From the NCBI GenBank assembly GCA_028554755.1, contig JAPTOF010000011.1, positions 4,988,501 through 5,052,500 on the forward strand: a stretch of DNA of 64,000 nt, read 5' to 3'. Positions 47,918-62,200 of the stretch are shown here, piece after piece. A program made the translations under genes and the position numbers. The notes beneath the pieces are model-generated. The model ran no database searches, was not told the DNA's origin, and worked only from the letters and a program-made list of their open reading frames with translations. This DNA comes from Cordia subcordata. Taxonomy: Eukaryota; Streptophyta; Magnoliopsida; Boraginales; Cordiaceae. Position 1 is the first letter of the stretch. The number at the start of each line of letters is the position of its first letter.

Positions 47918-48215
47918 TGCCAACATTGCTCTCTTTGAATTCTGCTCAAATATTTGCTCGATGAGCTCCTTGTTCCAGCGTCTCTTGCCAGGGACCATGA
48001 GATCTTTAACCCAGACAAGATTACAGTGGTTGGGTACAGCCTGAGGGGGGGACAGCCGCGGTGTAGTCCAGCAATCCTCCCAAATTCAAGTGGACTCACC
48101 ATCTCCAATTTCCCAAGTGATCACATTCTCCTTCAACAGATTCCGCCCCTGTATTAAACTTCTCCATGCCCAAGATGAGCGACGTCCAAAAAATCTCCAA
48201 TTGATACTCCTTCGA
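47905..48215 (-). pseudogene. LINE ORF2 C-terminal fragment
   Basis: Minus-strand reading over two frames gives SSWAWRSLIQGRNLLKE, ITWEIGDGES, IWEDCW and VKDLMVPGKRRWNKELIEQI, which match in order the region after the RT in plant L1-type LINEs (W-R-S-I..G..L..G..W.IGDG..I..W.D.W). Frameshifts separate the pieces. It is directly next to the putative solo LTR. Confidence 0.75.
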
Positions 48216-48512
48216 TCCCAAATAATCTTCAATTTTCCTAACTCCTAATTCAATTCACAAGAATCTATTTTTATTAAAAAGAAAAACTAATATTTCTAGA
48301 GAATTATATTAATTCAATTTTAATCATAACCACAAGGGGGAAAACTTATCTCAGTTGTTTACTTGTCTCTTTATCAATCACTAGTGTAAGAGAAACCTAG
48401 TCGTTTTCAATTTCTTCTCCTCTAGAAAAGTTTTTCTCTTTTTTTTTTTCTTTTCCTGTGAGCTCCTTTTTGTTTTGAGAAAAATCATAATCCAAATATC
48501 TCTCTAGTGTCA
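48216..48512. other. AT-rich non-coding stretch
   Basis: Nothing recognisable. Confidence 0.4.
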
Positions 48513-48600
48513 AGGAGTAGCTTAAATGGTTAAGACTATTTCTCCCTTAAGAGTGAGGTCCTGATTCAAATCTCATGGGATCAAAGGTTGCCAAAAAGAG
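48513..48600 (+). repeat. tRNA-derived SINE-like copy
   Basis: GGAGTAGCTTAAATGGTTAAG (A-box region) and CTGATTCAAATCTCATGGG (B-box region), followed by a purine-rich (AGAGAG, A-run) tail. Orientation matches that of the copy at 50,567. Confidence 0.6.
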
Positions 48601-49084
48601 AGAGAGAGAAAAAAAAAAAAAATGTCCCCCTTCTTTTCTTGAATGGTAGTTTGTAAGAACTTTAAACTAAGAGTGTATTATCTCTTAATAATATTTTTAT
48701 TGATTTCTTATTTTTTTCTTAAAACCAGTGACTTAGTGGCCCCAACCCAGTACCTATAATAAACAAGCGGTTAGATTTGGCCTTTGAATCAAATGACCAA
48801 GTTACGAAAATGCTGTAATAACGATTATGTGTACAATCATGCATCAGATAGCCTTCAAAATCTTTCTATAATTTTGATAGCTCTGGCCAGAGTTATCAAA
48901 GGAAATATTGAATTGTACAATGTCATAGAAAAATTTGTATAGTTGAAGTAGAGCAATGCTTAAAAGCTTTATCAAAATATGGAACAACAAACGATAAGAA
49001 GGTTTGGCAAGCTTACAAAACCTTCAAAAATTAAAAAAAAAAATAAAAAAGAAAAATCTGACAAAGTAACCAATCTGTGGAGAT

Positions 49085-51046
<1,962 letters not shown>

Positions 51047-51837
51047 CGTTATAGCCACCCGAGGATCAAAGGAAAGCTTCAAACAAGCATCAATTGTTTT
51101 GTTTCCTTGTATCAATCTCGGTTTATTGAACGCAAAACAAAATCTTTGTCTTGTTCTAAATAAAACTGAACCATATCACCCGACACTAGGGACAAAAAAT
51201 TCGTATTTTTCTGAAAGAAAGTTGAAACGCTATTGTCGAACCAGTAAATGGTAGACACGTGATTGGAGATCCAAGTATTATGAATATCAATTATGTGAAG
51301 CGTGGATGTAATCTTCTTGAAATAGAGCGAAAGTAGCTTGTCCTTTGACAAATTCTATGATTTTCCGCTCATTTCTTTGTTAGCCATTTATTGGTTTAGC
51401 GTTTAAGCATCAATAGCCAAACAAACTTTTGTTTCTGTAGTGAATCAACTCTCTATCCAGTAATTTAGAGATAAAGGATAAGTTGGATGTGAACCACCAT
51501 TGGTTTTGAGTAAATCATTATTCCCAAAAAAAAAAAAAAGAGGTATGGCTTTCCCCTTAAAAAATATTTTCTTATACTAGCATTTGTTCTCATACTATGC
51601 ACATGCTCTGATCTACTGTTTGTCATCGAATTCAGTTTTTATTATACTTCATTTGTAAATATTATTAGAAGGGTTATTCATATAATTTTTACAATAAATA
51701 GACAACAAAAAGTCATTGGCAATATTTATCAAAGTTTTATTGGTAAATTATAGAGGACAAAGAAGATAACTTGTCTCGAAATTCAAAAATTGTATTTCAA
51801 AACAGTAGATTGTCCTCACTGACTCTAACTTAGCTAT

Positions 51838-51879
<42 letters not shown>

Positions 51880-52261
51880 CAACAATACTATTCAGTTACC
51901 TTGTATTTAATATCAAGCCAATATATTGTATCACTTTAAAGCATTCATAATATGTTATAAAAAATTAATATAATTTTTAGTTGACATGTCAAGCTCTCAT
52001 GCATTTGGAGAGCTAACATGTCAAACTCTACCATCGCTCCTCCAACTTTAGTGTACACCTCTAGTCTCATATCATTTTCATATGATCAAATTATATTACT
52101 AACTTTTTGACCAATCAGATAATTCCATTATTATTAGTGAAATATTAACAGGTTATTTCTTTCTCCCTCCCTAAATTTAATGGTACAACATATAAAATTA
52201 AATGCATCAAATTAACATGATATTCTGAAAAGATAATGAAAGAAAAAAATAAGAATAAATT
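51047..52261. other. PLIM2 upstream region and AT-rich spacer
   Basis: The PLIM2 promoter should lie within the first few hundred bases. An (AT)n microsatellite occupies 51,843-51,872. No other gene-like feature. Confidence 0.45.
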
Positions 52262-52590
52262 ACATGAATGGTCCCTTATCTTTGTTTCTTATCATTTAAC
52301 TTTCGTTTGTGAGAAAGTAGTCTCTTGCCTAATATATTTGTATCGTAGTTAGTTTCAACTATATTTTTTGTTAAAAGATCATGTTAAATGTCACGTGCAC
52401 CGCACGTGAATTGCTAATTTTTGCTATTTTGCCAAAGCTAATATTATCTAAAATTGCAATTCACGTGAGGTGCACATGATATTTAACAGGATTTAATAAA
52501 AAATCGAGTTGAGACTAAAAACGACACAAATATGTTAGATAAAGGACTAACTTGTCTAAAAGATTAAGGACAAAATTATTATAGTTGGCA
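52262..52590. mobile_element. Long fold-back MITE (about 330 bp)
   Basis: Nearly palindromic: GTTAAATGTCACGTGCACCG (from 52,383) is mirrored by the reverse complement of 52,455-52,487, and homology extends outward through AGTAGTCTCTTGCCTAATAT and its partner near 52,525-52,555. Arms are about 150 bp with roughly 70 percent identity and a short A/T loop at 52,410-52,455. Three CACGTG sites lie next to the loop (52,392, 52,403, 52,462). No coding capacity. Confidence 0.75.
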
Positions 52591-52680
52591 AAGATCAATA
52601 CTATATACTAAAGCAGAATCGGATACACCATATTCATTCCCACCATTTTTTACTTTTCACGTACTGCTGTAATGCGTTAT

Positions 52681-52880
52681 TCAATAAAATCAAATTTATA
52701 ATTCATTATAAATTAACCATACATAAATCTGTAAGAGATCAATAAAATTAAATTTATAGTTCATTGTAATTAGTATTGATTAATTTATATGTCGTAAAAT
52801 ATCAATAAAATCAAATTATTAATTCATTGTAATTTGTATTAATTAAATTTATATATGGTGAAAGATAAATAAATTTAATA
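52681..52880 (+). repeat. AT-rich minisatellite, about 60-bp units
   Basis: Units starting TCAATAAAATYAAATTTAT at about 52,681, 52,739 and 52,801, with a partial fourth near 52,866. Confidence 0.65.
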
Positions 52881-53375
52881 TGGCATGTGTTTTTATTAAT
52901 TAAAATAATATTCAAGTTATTTTGGGAAGGGAAGCCAATGTATTTAATGAACAGTTTGATTACCTCATTAAATTGTAAAAGATCAATAAATTTCTATGCA
53001 AGATACTCAAATAATCTTTTACCATGTATAAATACCTATTTTTATTAATTAAAATAGTACTCAATTTATCCCGTGCCCTGTTCAGAGTGAGTTTTACAAT
53101 AATGTTTAAAAAGAATTTACTTGTCATTTATAAACAATTAACATTGACAAGAAATATAAATTGAAAAAGAAAAGAAATTGTTATCGGTGACAGAATGGAG
53201 TGATAGCGTAATTGGAAAAGAAAAGATATATTAGTATAGATATAGATTTTTAATATTATATCATATTATATAAATATCGAAACCTATATATTGTACGAGA
53301 AGACACTCTAGTATATATAATTTACCCAAAAAGTAATATCCAAAGAAAGAATAGTCTGGTAAGCAAGTTTACAAG

Positions 53376-53481
53376 ACCACCATAAATTTAAAGAATAAAT
53401 AGCATTTAAAAAAATAGAACAAAATTTTACCACCATAAAATTAAAGAATAAATAGCATTTAAAAAAATTGAACAAAATTTT
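53376..53481 (+). repeat. Tandem duplication, 2 x 53 bp
   Basis: ACCACCATAAATTTAAAGAA at 53,376 and ACCACCATAAAATTAAAGAA at 53,429; both end AGAACAAAATTTT-like (TTGAACAAAATTTT in the second). Confidence 0.85.
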
Positions 53482-53514
53482 AAGGTACAGCTATTAGAAT
53501 TGAGCACAGTCTAT

Positions 53515-54650
53515 ATATGGTGCAGGCTAACCAAGGTGCACCGCATCACCTACGTGCACCACATTTCGCGCGCAATACATGCGCTCATACCACAGCTCAG
53601 TTGTCTAACACACGTGCAATCCGAGTGTTTTATGGACTACGACTGAAAGTTAATCCTCAAGGTGACAAAAAGTTGCAAGCTTGTTGCGGACAAAGAAAGA
53701 AAAAAGGAAAGAAAAATTTTAATTTTTTTTTCTTTAGTTTGATTTCATTTTTTACATTTTACTTTTAAATTTCAAAAAATTAAAAAAATATTGTTAAAAA
53801 TACATATATTTCATACATTCACAATTTTTATATTACATATTCACAATTTTTATTTATTTATAAATTATATTATATGTTTACAATGTAAATATTTTTAATT
53901 AATTCAATATTTTTAATTATTTATAAATATATGTTCGTAATTTTAATACTATATATTCACAAACTTTATATTATATGTTCATAATTTTTATATGGTCACA
54001 ATTTCTATACTATATGTTCATAATTTTTAATTATTTACATATTTCATATTACATATTCACAATTTTAATACTTCATGTTCACAACTTACAACCGACATGT
54101 TCACAATTATAAACTGCACGTTCACAATTTTAATCAAAATGTTCACAGCGTTGAATAGGGACAAAGAAATTCTCCAAATATAAAACAAAAATTGAACAGA
54201 GAAAAAGCAACAAAAAATACACCAAAAAATTAAAACGAAATGAAAAGATCAATAGGGTATCCTCATCAACAATTTCTCAACAACAACGATGCAACGTTAG
54301 CATCCTTTGTTCTCAACCTTCAATTTCCCCTCTTCTAACCCTAATTTAATCACTCTAAAAACCTCATTCATCCCTTCTTCTCCATTCGCAAATTCAAAAC
54401 ATACACACAGTCACACCCAAATTTAAACCTTAAAAAGAAAATCACTAATTCATTAATTTTCCTCTCTAAATTTCCTCAAAATTCTCTCAAGAATTAAAGG
54501 ATTATCAAAAATCAAACACTCTCTCATTACGCCTAAACCTCATATTCAATTTTTTAAAGAAATAAAAAAAGATTCCTTCCAAATCTTGTAACTACAGACT
54601 TTAAACAACAAAAAATTCTATAAAAAATTAAATATACACATGCATTTCTG
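53515..54650. other. Probable DNA-transposon debris with TTCACAATTTTTA repeats
   Basis: Begins with a GC-richer block full of GTGCACC/GTGCAC words (53,520-53,650), followed from about 53,810 to 54,150 by some fifteen degenerate repeats of ATRTTCACAATTTTTA. This block-plus-repeat layout is common in plant MULE-like ends, but I see no inverted partner, so class is uncertain. After 54,250 a C-rich, leader-like stretch without gene. Confidence 0.4.
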
Positions 54651-55550
54651 ATAATGTTGGAATTTTTAGATTTGTATAAACTCGACGAGATGCTCCGATC
54701 TAGCTCAGGTTGAAATGCAAAAGAGAAGGAGCAAGCGTACGAGGAACACCAGTGTGATGCCGGCTTAAAGACCTTTCGACACTCAGGTTAGTATATGATT
54801 TGAGCTTGAATCAAAGGGTAGGCAAGTGTTGAGGCTATGTTTGTCATACCTTTTGCTTAGTTAGTAATAGCCTATTTATAGTTATCAATAGAGTAGTCTT
54901 TTGAATTGGTATAAAACTCTCATTGAACCCATCTATCCAAAGAGCTGATAAACTTGACAGATGAGCTTGAAGACTTAGTTTTCTAAAAGGAGTCTCAGTT
55001 ACTGCAAGCCTTAGCTTTATCGTCTCAAGAGTCCTCTTTATCTTATTTGGGTTCTGGGTTCTGATCAGCAACGGGTTTCCATTGAGCAGTCAAGTTGACC
55101 CATATTATAGAAAAGGCTCACTGCATCGGATCGACCCATATCATCAGCCCCTTTGATCTAATATGAGTGAACATCTGAACTCATTTTGAATCAACAATAG
55201 ACTTTCTCGATCTGTACTGCTCCAATTACCCCGCTAATTAACACCCTGAGTCATATGCACGCACTAAAGGTTAGGGTGTACCTTGTGCGCTTATATGAAC
55301 CGCGCCATCATTATGCTGGTATGACATTTTGTTTCCCTAGGTCTGTTAGGCGGCTTCAGTAATGCATTTGTGTAAGACGCATGAGCTTCCTAAATCTATA
55401 AATAACAGATCAAAGGACACTTTCCCAACTCGTTTTCACCAACAACTTTCCTAGAAGCTTGGAGCTTTAAGCAACTTGCAATCCTTGCTTGCTCATATCC
55501 CAAACTTCAGTCAATCTTTCCTCTAGGTACACTCAACACCCTTCTCTTTC
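54651..55550. other. Non-coding stretch, possible LTR or promoter remnant
   Basis: Includes AATCTATAAATAACAG (TATA-like, about 55,393-55,408) followed by a C/T-rich leader (55,425-55,560). No gene starts here; together with the next feature it may be an LTR and leader of a decayed Ty3 element. Confidence 0.35.
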
Positions 55551-55559
55551 CTCTTATTA

Positions 55560-56200
55560 TCAACCACCCCTTCAGATGGCCCGACTCGGACTTCTAGAAT
55601 GTAGAAGCCCCTTGCTACGACGAGGGATTAGAGACCACCTCCTCTAGCTCGAGCGAAAGCTTCAGTGACAGCACAGAAACTGGCGGATCAACACTGCAAC
55701 CACCCGAAATATCAATATCATTCACCTACCTATCGATATCACCTAGCCAATTACAACCAAATAGCTGGGCTCGACTGCTCGGCTTTTACATCAAGACCAA
55801 AGTTCTGAAAGTCACCCCTATTGTAAACTTCTTCCTAATAGCCTTCCAAGTCAACGTTGGCTTGGGCGATACCGCAGGTGATACCACCTTTAAGGCAAGT
55901 GCGATCATCTCCTGCCAATAGGCTTCTCTAGTTCCAGTAAAGGTTGACATGAAAGATAAATCTTCGTGAAAGGTCCCCCCCCCCCCCCCGCGTGGAATGT
56001 ACCCACATGCCGGGGGCACTTGCAGAAAGATATTCCCAACTCTCCTATCTTGTCCTCTGAGGAAATTAAAGACCGGGAGAAACCGAAAGATGCGGGGGGT
56101 CGAACACTTTTCCCTCTCTCTGGAGCCCCCCGCAAAATCATGGAGTCCGGGCTCTATCCTAAGTTCATATCAATTTCTATATGTATATGTGTATATAAAC
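55560..56200 (+). pseudogene. Degenerate retrotransposon-associated ORF (putative gypsy-type domain)
   Basis: The plus-strand reading near 55,745-55,860 gives QLQPNSWARLLGFYIKTKVL, which resembles the PxxWxxLxGF segment of the plant 'putative gypsy-type transposon' domain found upstream of gag in some Ty3 elements. Stops and a C-homopolymer at 55,976-55,989 break it. Assignment rests on this short similarity only. Confidence 0.35.
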
Positions 56201-56940
56201 AAATGTAAGTATAGGTAGACGTAGAGAGCAAGATTTCCTTTTTGAAGAAGAAGAAGAATCGAAAGGTTTTGGTCTCCTTCCTTTCTAGGTCGTGCTTTAC
56301 GAAGGAGGAGCATTTGGTCTGCCAGAGAAGAAGCTCTTCACGGACGTGTTGATGGATTTCAAACTGTGGAAGGAGAAAGTGAGAATAGGGTAAGAGAAAA
56401 TAAGGAGAGAGAGAGTGATGCATGAATCAATGAAAGGGTTTTTTCAAATTATTTATTAATCTAAATCAAATCCTTTTTATTTCATTTTTCTCAATTTAAC
56501 AATTTTATTCCACCGCTCCCAATCTCTCATATAACACCATAATTATTATTAAAAAAATTACAAAAATAAAATTTAATAGAATATATTTAATTTATCTTGT
56601 CATAAACTATAAAAATTTACATAAAAGCATTTATTTTTTCCCGGCACTTGAGTTATACCTTATACTTGGTGTACAAAGCAAACGTTCTTTGTGGTTGGCC
56701 ATTCCAACTTTCCTAAACGCGCCCTCAAGAGGAAATAAGCCGCTGGCCACCAATTCCACTAGCTCAAGGGTCCATGTACTTTTTCTTTGCCTCTTACAAA
56801 TCTCTCATTCCTCACCCTAATTGAATTGTCCGATTTAGTTTTTTTTGCTAGGCAATTGTCCCATTTAGTTACTTACAAACGATTCTCGTTTTGCTGGCCT
56901 TGTAATCTCTTGTCATATTAGTGATATCGCCCCAACTAAA

Positions 56941-57012
56941 TCCGTTGTCGTCCAGCGGTTAGGATATCTGGCTTTCACCCAGGAGACCCGGGTTCGATTC
57001 CCGGCAACGGAA
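56941..57012 (+). tRNA. tRNA-Glu(UUC)
   Basis: 72 bases folding as tRNA: acceptor TCCGTTG/CAACGGA, D arm TCGTCCAGCGGTTAGGATA, anticodon stem-loop CTGGC-TTTCACC-CAG region with anticodon TTC, T arm CGGGTTCGATTCCCG, discriminator A. A and B boxes (TCGTCCAGCGG, GGTTCGATTCC) are intact and TTTT follows at 57,013, a pol III terminator. No CCA is encoded, as expected for a genuine plant nuclear tRNA gene. Confidence 0.95.
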
Positions 57013-57054
57013 TTTTGCTCTCTTTTTTTTCTTTTCTTTCTTTTTTTTTTTTTC

Positions 57055-57403
57055 CTAGTTTTAAATTCATTAAATGGCTAGCGCTGTCTCTCTCTCTCTC
57101 TCTCTCTCTCTTCTTCCCCCAGCGCCCCCCCCCCCCGCCCCAAATTATGAATTGATAATTTTATTTCATCATAATTGAATTAGTGATTTATGTTTTTTTT
57201 TTCTTCTAGTTTTAAATTCATTAAATGGCCAAACACCTCTCATTCAAGTAGCTCTCTCTCTCTCTCTCTTCTTCTTCTTTTTTTTTTTCCCCACAATTAT
57301 GAATTGATAATTTTATTTCATCATAATTGAATTAGTGATTTATGTCATTTAAAAAATCTAGTTTTAAATTCATCAAATGGCCTTACACCTCTCACTCAAG
57401 TAC
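57055..57403 (+). repeat. Tandem repeat, 2.3 copies of about 152 bp, with CT-microsatellite
   Basis: Units at 57,055, 57,206 and 57,358 begin CTAGTTTTAAATTCATYAAATGG; the first two contain a (CT)n run (57,089-57,111 and 57,250-57,268) and end AATTGAATTAGTGATTTATG. C-homopolymer at 57,124-57,136. Confidence 0.85.
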
Positions 57404-58253
57404 TTTCAACACCATTTCATAAGTCTTGAGAAGTCGGGAGGAGGGAAGAATTTCTTACAGTTTCTAATTTCTGAGTTAGAAGCTTAAAACTCAAAGCCTT
57501 TCTTTTTTGTTTAAAGACTTATTAAAAGCAAGGAAACAAGAAAAAAAAAAAAAAACCTGGAGCAAGATGAAGAAGCCTTCAAAATGGATCTGGACAATAT
57601 ACTTAAGATGTAATTGTTGTTGTGGAATTTTAGGTGCCTTTACAGTTTTCAAGTCCTCTTTAACAAAGGAATAGTGGCAGTTAGTCATGTTCATAACTGT
57701 CAATTATTAATCTGTTATCTTTCCATCTAAAAATTCAAATATGTAAAAAAAAATATTGGTCTGTCTATTTATGGTGATTACATATCCCTCATGTTTAGGT
57801 GTTTATTATATAGAGGAATTGTTTTCAATCTTTTTCTCCTCTAAACTTATGACATTATTTGATTAGAATATTGTGTAACATCAAATAAAGTGTAAAAGGG
57901 TTTACATTATAACAAAAAAAAAAAAAGAAAAAAAAAATTACTAGTAGATGATATGGATAAGAAACTTGTCAACATACAAGTGATGTCCAAATCTTACATG
58001 ACCAAGTAACAACTGTCACAGTTTGTCTCCTATTTAACGGGAAAAATGCAAAAACTGATCAGGGAGGCAAGTGCCAATGTACTTGAGCTGAGGACAAACT
58101 ATAAATCTCACTAGAGATATTATTATTATTATTATTATATAATTTAGAACCTTATGGATAAGAGTTTCAGAAAAATGCTTTCCTGCGCCGACATATCTTA
58201 ACCGTTGATCTTCAACGGCCCTGCACCTTCACTTTTGTTCACACTTCAAACTC
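57404..58253. other. Intergenic, upstream of CAC3
   Basis: AT-rich with A-runs (57,540-57,555; 57,913-57,938) and an (ATT)n run near 58,119-58,137. No gene seen; distal promoter of CAC3 may be here. Confidence 0.4.
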
Positions 58254-58261
58254 TATTTAAA
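58254..58261 (+). promoter_or_regulatory. Possible TATA box of CAC3
   Basis: TATTTAAA, followed 30-60 bp later by a purine-rich leader (GGAAAAGAAAGCAAACTAG). It lies about 985 bp upstream of the start codon, which fits if the 5' leader contains the intron described at 58,346-59,180. Confidence 0.45.
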
Positions 58262-58345
58262 ATTCTAGCAGCTAGGCAAAGCTTTGGAAAAGAAAGCAAA
58301 CTAGTTGAACCCTGATTGTTGAAATCTTTAGATTCCATGCTAGAG

Positions 58346-59180
58346 GTATGATCTAGTGATATTCATGTTAGATTGTTACTTCAGCTTTAAGGTTTGTTGG
58401 AGAATAGCGTTTTGCAGCTGGTTGCGAGAGTATTGATTTATTCTTTTGTGTTGGAGTAGCCTAAGATTTTTTATGCGGGTCTTGAGAGTATTAATTTATT
58501 CATTTTTGTCGGGGTAGCTTAAGATTTTGTATGCTGGTTGTGAGAGTATTGATTTATTTATTTTTGTTGGAGTAGCCTAAGATTATATGCGGTTCTTGAT
58601 AGTATTTATTTTTTTTATGTGGACAGGTAAGTTTCTTGAAATATCATCCACTGGTTTGAGATAAAGATTGGTTTCAGATTTTAGCATGAGCTTCACTGAT
58701 ATATGTCATCATTTAGGCGAATGCTGCTGGTGGAACAGAATTTTGCATGTTTTGCATATTGTTTTCTAGTACTTTTAGTTGTTTCTCCAGATATGCATAG
58801 TTGCCTGTGAGTAATCCTTTTCAGTAATTGTCATTGGAATATAGAAGGATATCATAAAGGTTTTGATAATTTTTCTTAATTGGAGATTAGCAATTTATAT
58901 TGTCGACCTCATTTAGCAATTGAAGGCGGGGTTTGATTTGGTCTGGTTAATCACAGTTAAGGATCTAAGACACTTGCCCGAATGGGCAGGACAATACCTC
59001 ATGGTCCCTCGACGGGCAGAAAATCCTGACAGTTAGCAATTTTACATGAAAGCAGATTACATTTTCAAATAAGCATCCTGTCTTGTTCTTGTATCTTCAC
59101 TAGTTATATTAATAGAAAGGTATTGTATCATCTTATTGGTTAGAGTTTCTTAATCCTGATAATCATGATTGTGAATGCAG
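58346..59180 (+). other. Putative 5'-UTR intron of CAC3
   Basis: Donor TAGAG|GTATGATC at 58,345/58,346 and acceptor GTGAATGCAG|ATG at 59,180/59,181 enclose 835 bp without coding capacity. Inferred from splice signals and the distance to the TATA-like box. Confidence 0.5.
58426..58618 (+). repeat. Minisatellite in CAC3 leader intron (about 58-bp units, 3.4 copies)
   Basis: Units start GAGAGTATTGATTTATT at 58,426, 58,484 and 58,542, with a partial GATAGTATTTATTTTT at 58,598. Each has GGAGTAGCCTAAGATT or a close variant in the middle. Confidence 0.88.
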
Positions 59181-59218
59181 ATGTGGAATACATGAAGGAT
59201 GACATGTACGAATTCTGA
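59181..59218 (+). promoter_or_regulatory. Two short overlapping uORFs in the CAC3 leader
   Basis: ATGTGGAATACATGA (59,181-59,195, four codons) and ATGAAGGATGACATG...TGA (59,192-59,218, eight codons) lie 22 bases or more upstream of the main ATG, if the transcript includes them. They could lower translation of the main frame. Confidence 0.5.
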
Positions 59219-59239
59219 CATATTGAAGTGGCAGTTGAG

Positions 59240-62200
59240 ATGACTACCTTGTCTCTAATAGCTGGGAACTGTGGAAGGGCCAATGGTGGAGAAGATGGCA
59301 GTTCTGAGTTGAGGTCACGTTCGCATTTTGGAAATGAGTTACTTGGAGGAAATATCCTTAGGAAATTATCTAGAAGTTTAAATGGTGTTCGGCTAAAAGA
59401 TTTAGAAGGATTAAGGGTGAAAAGTGGGAGACGGTTTCATGTTGTGGCAAAAATTAGGAAGGGGAAGAAGCACACTTATCCATGGCCGGATAATATTGAT
59501 CCACATACCGAGAAACCCTTATCTCTTCTCTCTTACTTCAAGCCTTTGGATGAAAAACCCAAGCCTGTGACACTTGCATTTGAGAAGCCACTGGTGAATT
59601 TGGAGCAGAAGATAATTGAGGTGACTTGCAAAGCTTAGCTCCTTATTATTTAGTCACACCGCATCTAGTGAACTTGCAGTTAATACTAGAATCAACTAGT
59701 AGTGAAATGAATTTGCAAAGCTTTTGCAGTGTAATAGTTGAGGTAGCCTTCATATTTCTTTTCGTTCTCTTTCTTTTGAGTTATGCACATTTTTCATCTG
59801 ATGCAACCTTTTTAAACAGGTACGCCAAATGGCTGATGATACTGGACTGGATTTCAGCGACCAAATAAGTGCACTGGAGAACAAGTATCAACAGGTAGTC
59901 TTTATAATTTCGATTACTGTCTCTCAACTTATATCCATCGTAAATGGCAATATTGATTAAAATTTAAAAGAATTATTTTGTTGACAATCAAAATATTTCA
60001 TCTCCATGCTGATTGACATTATGAGGTGGTTGCTTGTCTTTACTCACTCAACATGCTTTGTGATTTCATTTCACATTTTCAACTATTCTAACAGTCTTCC
60101 GGTTTGATTCTAAGCTTGAGTAGATGAACTAGTCACCATTTCTCCAAAAGGTGTAGAACCAAATACTTAGCAGATGGTTTACTTACAGAGAGCCTGGGAA
60201 CTTAAAGATGAGGCTCTAGTATATATGAATAGAACTCAACCTTGACCAATATGTTTAATCCATGTAACTTTGAACCTACACATGTATCGTAGTTCTTCCA
60301 AATTGTCTTAATTGTTCCAATATCGGGAAATTGACTTCCTTCCTATAACTGAAGTTACACAGAAAATCCTAAAAGTTAAAACAACAATATTATGTGACTT
60401 GAATGAGTATGCAGGCCATGGTTGTCTATCCATCAACTTCCAATATTACTTGCCGCAGATGCATTCTTTTCCCCAAAGAAAAGCATGCTTAATTCTTTCT
60501 TTCTGCCAAATCCTAGCACTAATTTTTGGTTTCATATCTTGACGCCACATTAATTACTTCAACATTTAAATTTGCAATTCGAAGGCCTGGATTAGTAATT
60601 TTATCTGTGCAGGCTCTAAAAGATCTTTACACACATTTGACACCCATTCAGCGCCTGAACATTGCTCGACATCCGAACAGGCCAACTGTTCTTGACCATG
60701 TAATAAACATTACAGAGAAGGTACATCTAAAGCATATAGTCACCAATTGTCATTGTTAAAGTATTGCTAATTTGAAGAAGCAAGTCTTACTTATTTCTTC
60801 TATTGTGAAGTGGGTGGAACTCCATGGAGATCGTGCAGGCTATGATGATCCTGCCATTGTAACTGGAATAGGGAGCATAGAAGGAAGAAGCTATATGTTT
60901 GTAGGCCATCAGAAGGGTAGGAACACTAAGGAAAACATTATGCGTAATTTTGCAATGCCAACTCCTCATGGGTAAGTTTCAAGGCTTATTTTCGGGAAAA
61001 TGCTAGCATGGTTTCTGCCTAAGTTGTACAATTTTGTTGCTCATTGCACCCCAAAAAAAAAAGAAGATTTAGGAATTATTACTGTGGTTCGTCAATTGTT
61101 TTCTCATTTACTTTTTTTTTTTTTCCCCCCATGTTTCATAGTTCTTTTAAGGTTTGAGCAGGTCTTATAACCTTTGCTTCCTTTAGCTTGATGTTTATGC
61201 TTTAAGTGAACTATGTTTCAGGGGACAATGAGACCCCATAAGATTGTATTGTGTGTTATTCTCTAGTAGGCTTAGAGTTGCCATAGTTCTGAGTGATCCA
61301 AAGACAAAAAGAGACATGTCTATGACCTATTAAAATGTTATGCAGCTATAGAAAAGCTCTGCGAGTGATGAAGTATGCTGATCATCATGGCTTCCCCATC
61401 ATTACATTTGTAGACACGCCAGGTGCATTTGCTGATTTGAAATCTGAGGAGCTTGGTCAGGTGCAGAAGTCAATGTTTGTTATTCCTTTCAAAATATTAT
61501 GTTAAAGACTTAGCCTTGTTATTTATTCATATTCATCACTAATTCACGTGCAGGGTGAAGCAATAGCACAAAATTTGAGGACAATGTTCGGCCTAAAAGT
61601 TCCAATTATAACAATTGTAACTGGTGAAGGTGGTTCAGGCGGTGCTCTTGCTATTGCCTGTGCCAACAAGTTACTAATGCTGGAAAATTCTGCTTTTTAT
61701 GTTGCAAGGTGATGTGCCTTTCACTCATCTGTTGCTCCTAGAGCATAATAAAAAATGAAGTCCCGGAAATTTTACCAAATTCATTGGACTATTAACAATT
61801 ATGTGGTTCTTCTGAAGCTCTGTTTTGCTTTAATTTGTCTTGGCTGATGAGGAAAGATGATATGATTTATGAACAATTGGCATAGGGCATAGCATTGACT
61901 TCAGCATTAGTGAAGCAGTGTGCCTTCCAAGTAGTAGGTTTCTTGAGAGGATGTCTACTTGCTAAAAAAAAAAGAGTCGCCTGGTACCTTATCTTGGGGT
62001 TCCTCTTTGTGTTTTCTGTTATCAATTGCAAAACACCTTGCATCTTGGTTATCCGCAAGCACCTTTCTCATAGGGCTGATAGTCTTTCTTCAAATTTGTT
62101 CTTAATCTTGATCTGCCCTAGTTCATTTATTTAATTTCTGTGGCCAGTCCTGAAGCATGTGCTGCAATATTGTGGAAATCTTCCCAAGCCGCTCCTAAGG

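Noticed and set aside
53517..53768. 83-codon open frame next to the TTCACAATTTTTA repeats
   Set aside because: Composition-driven, ends in a Phe/Lys homopolymer region; belongs to transposon debris.
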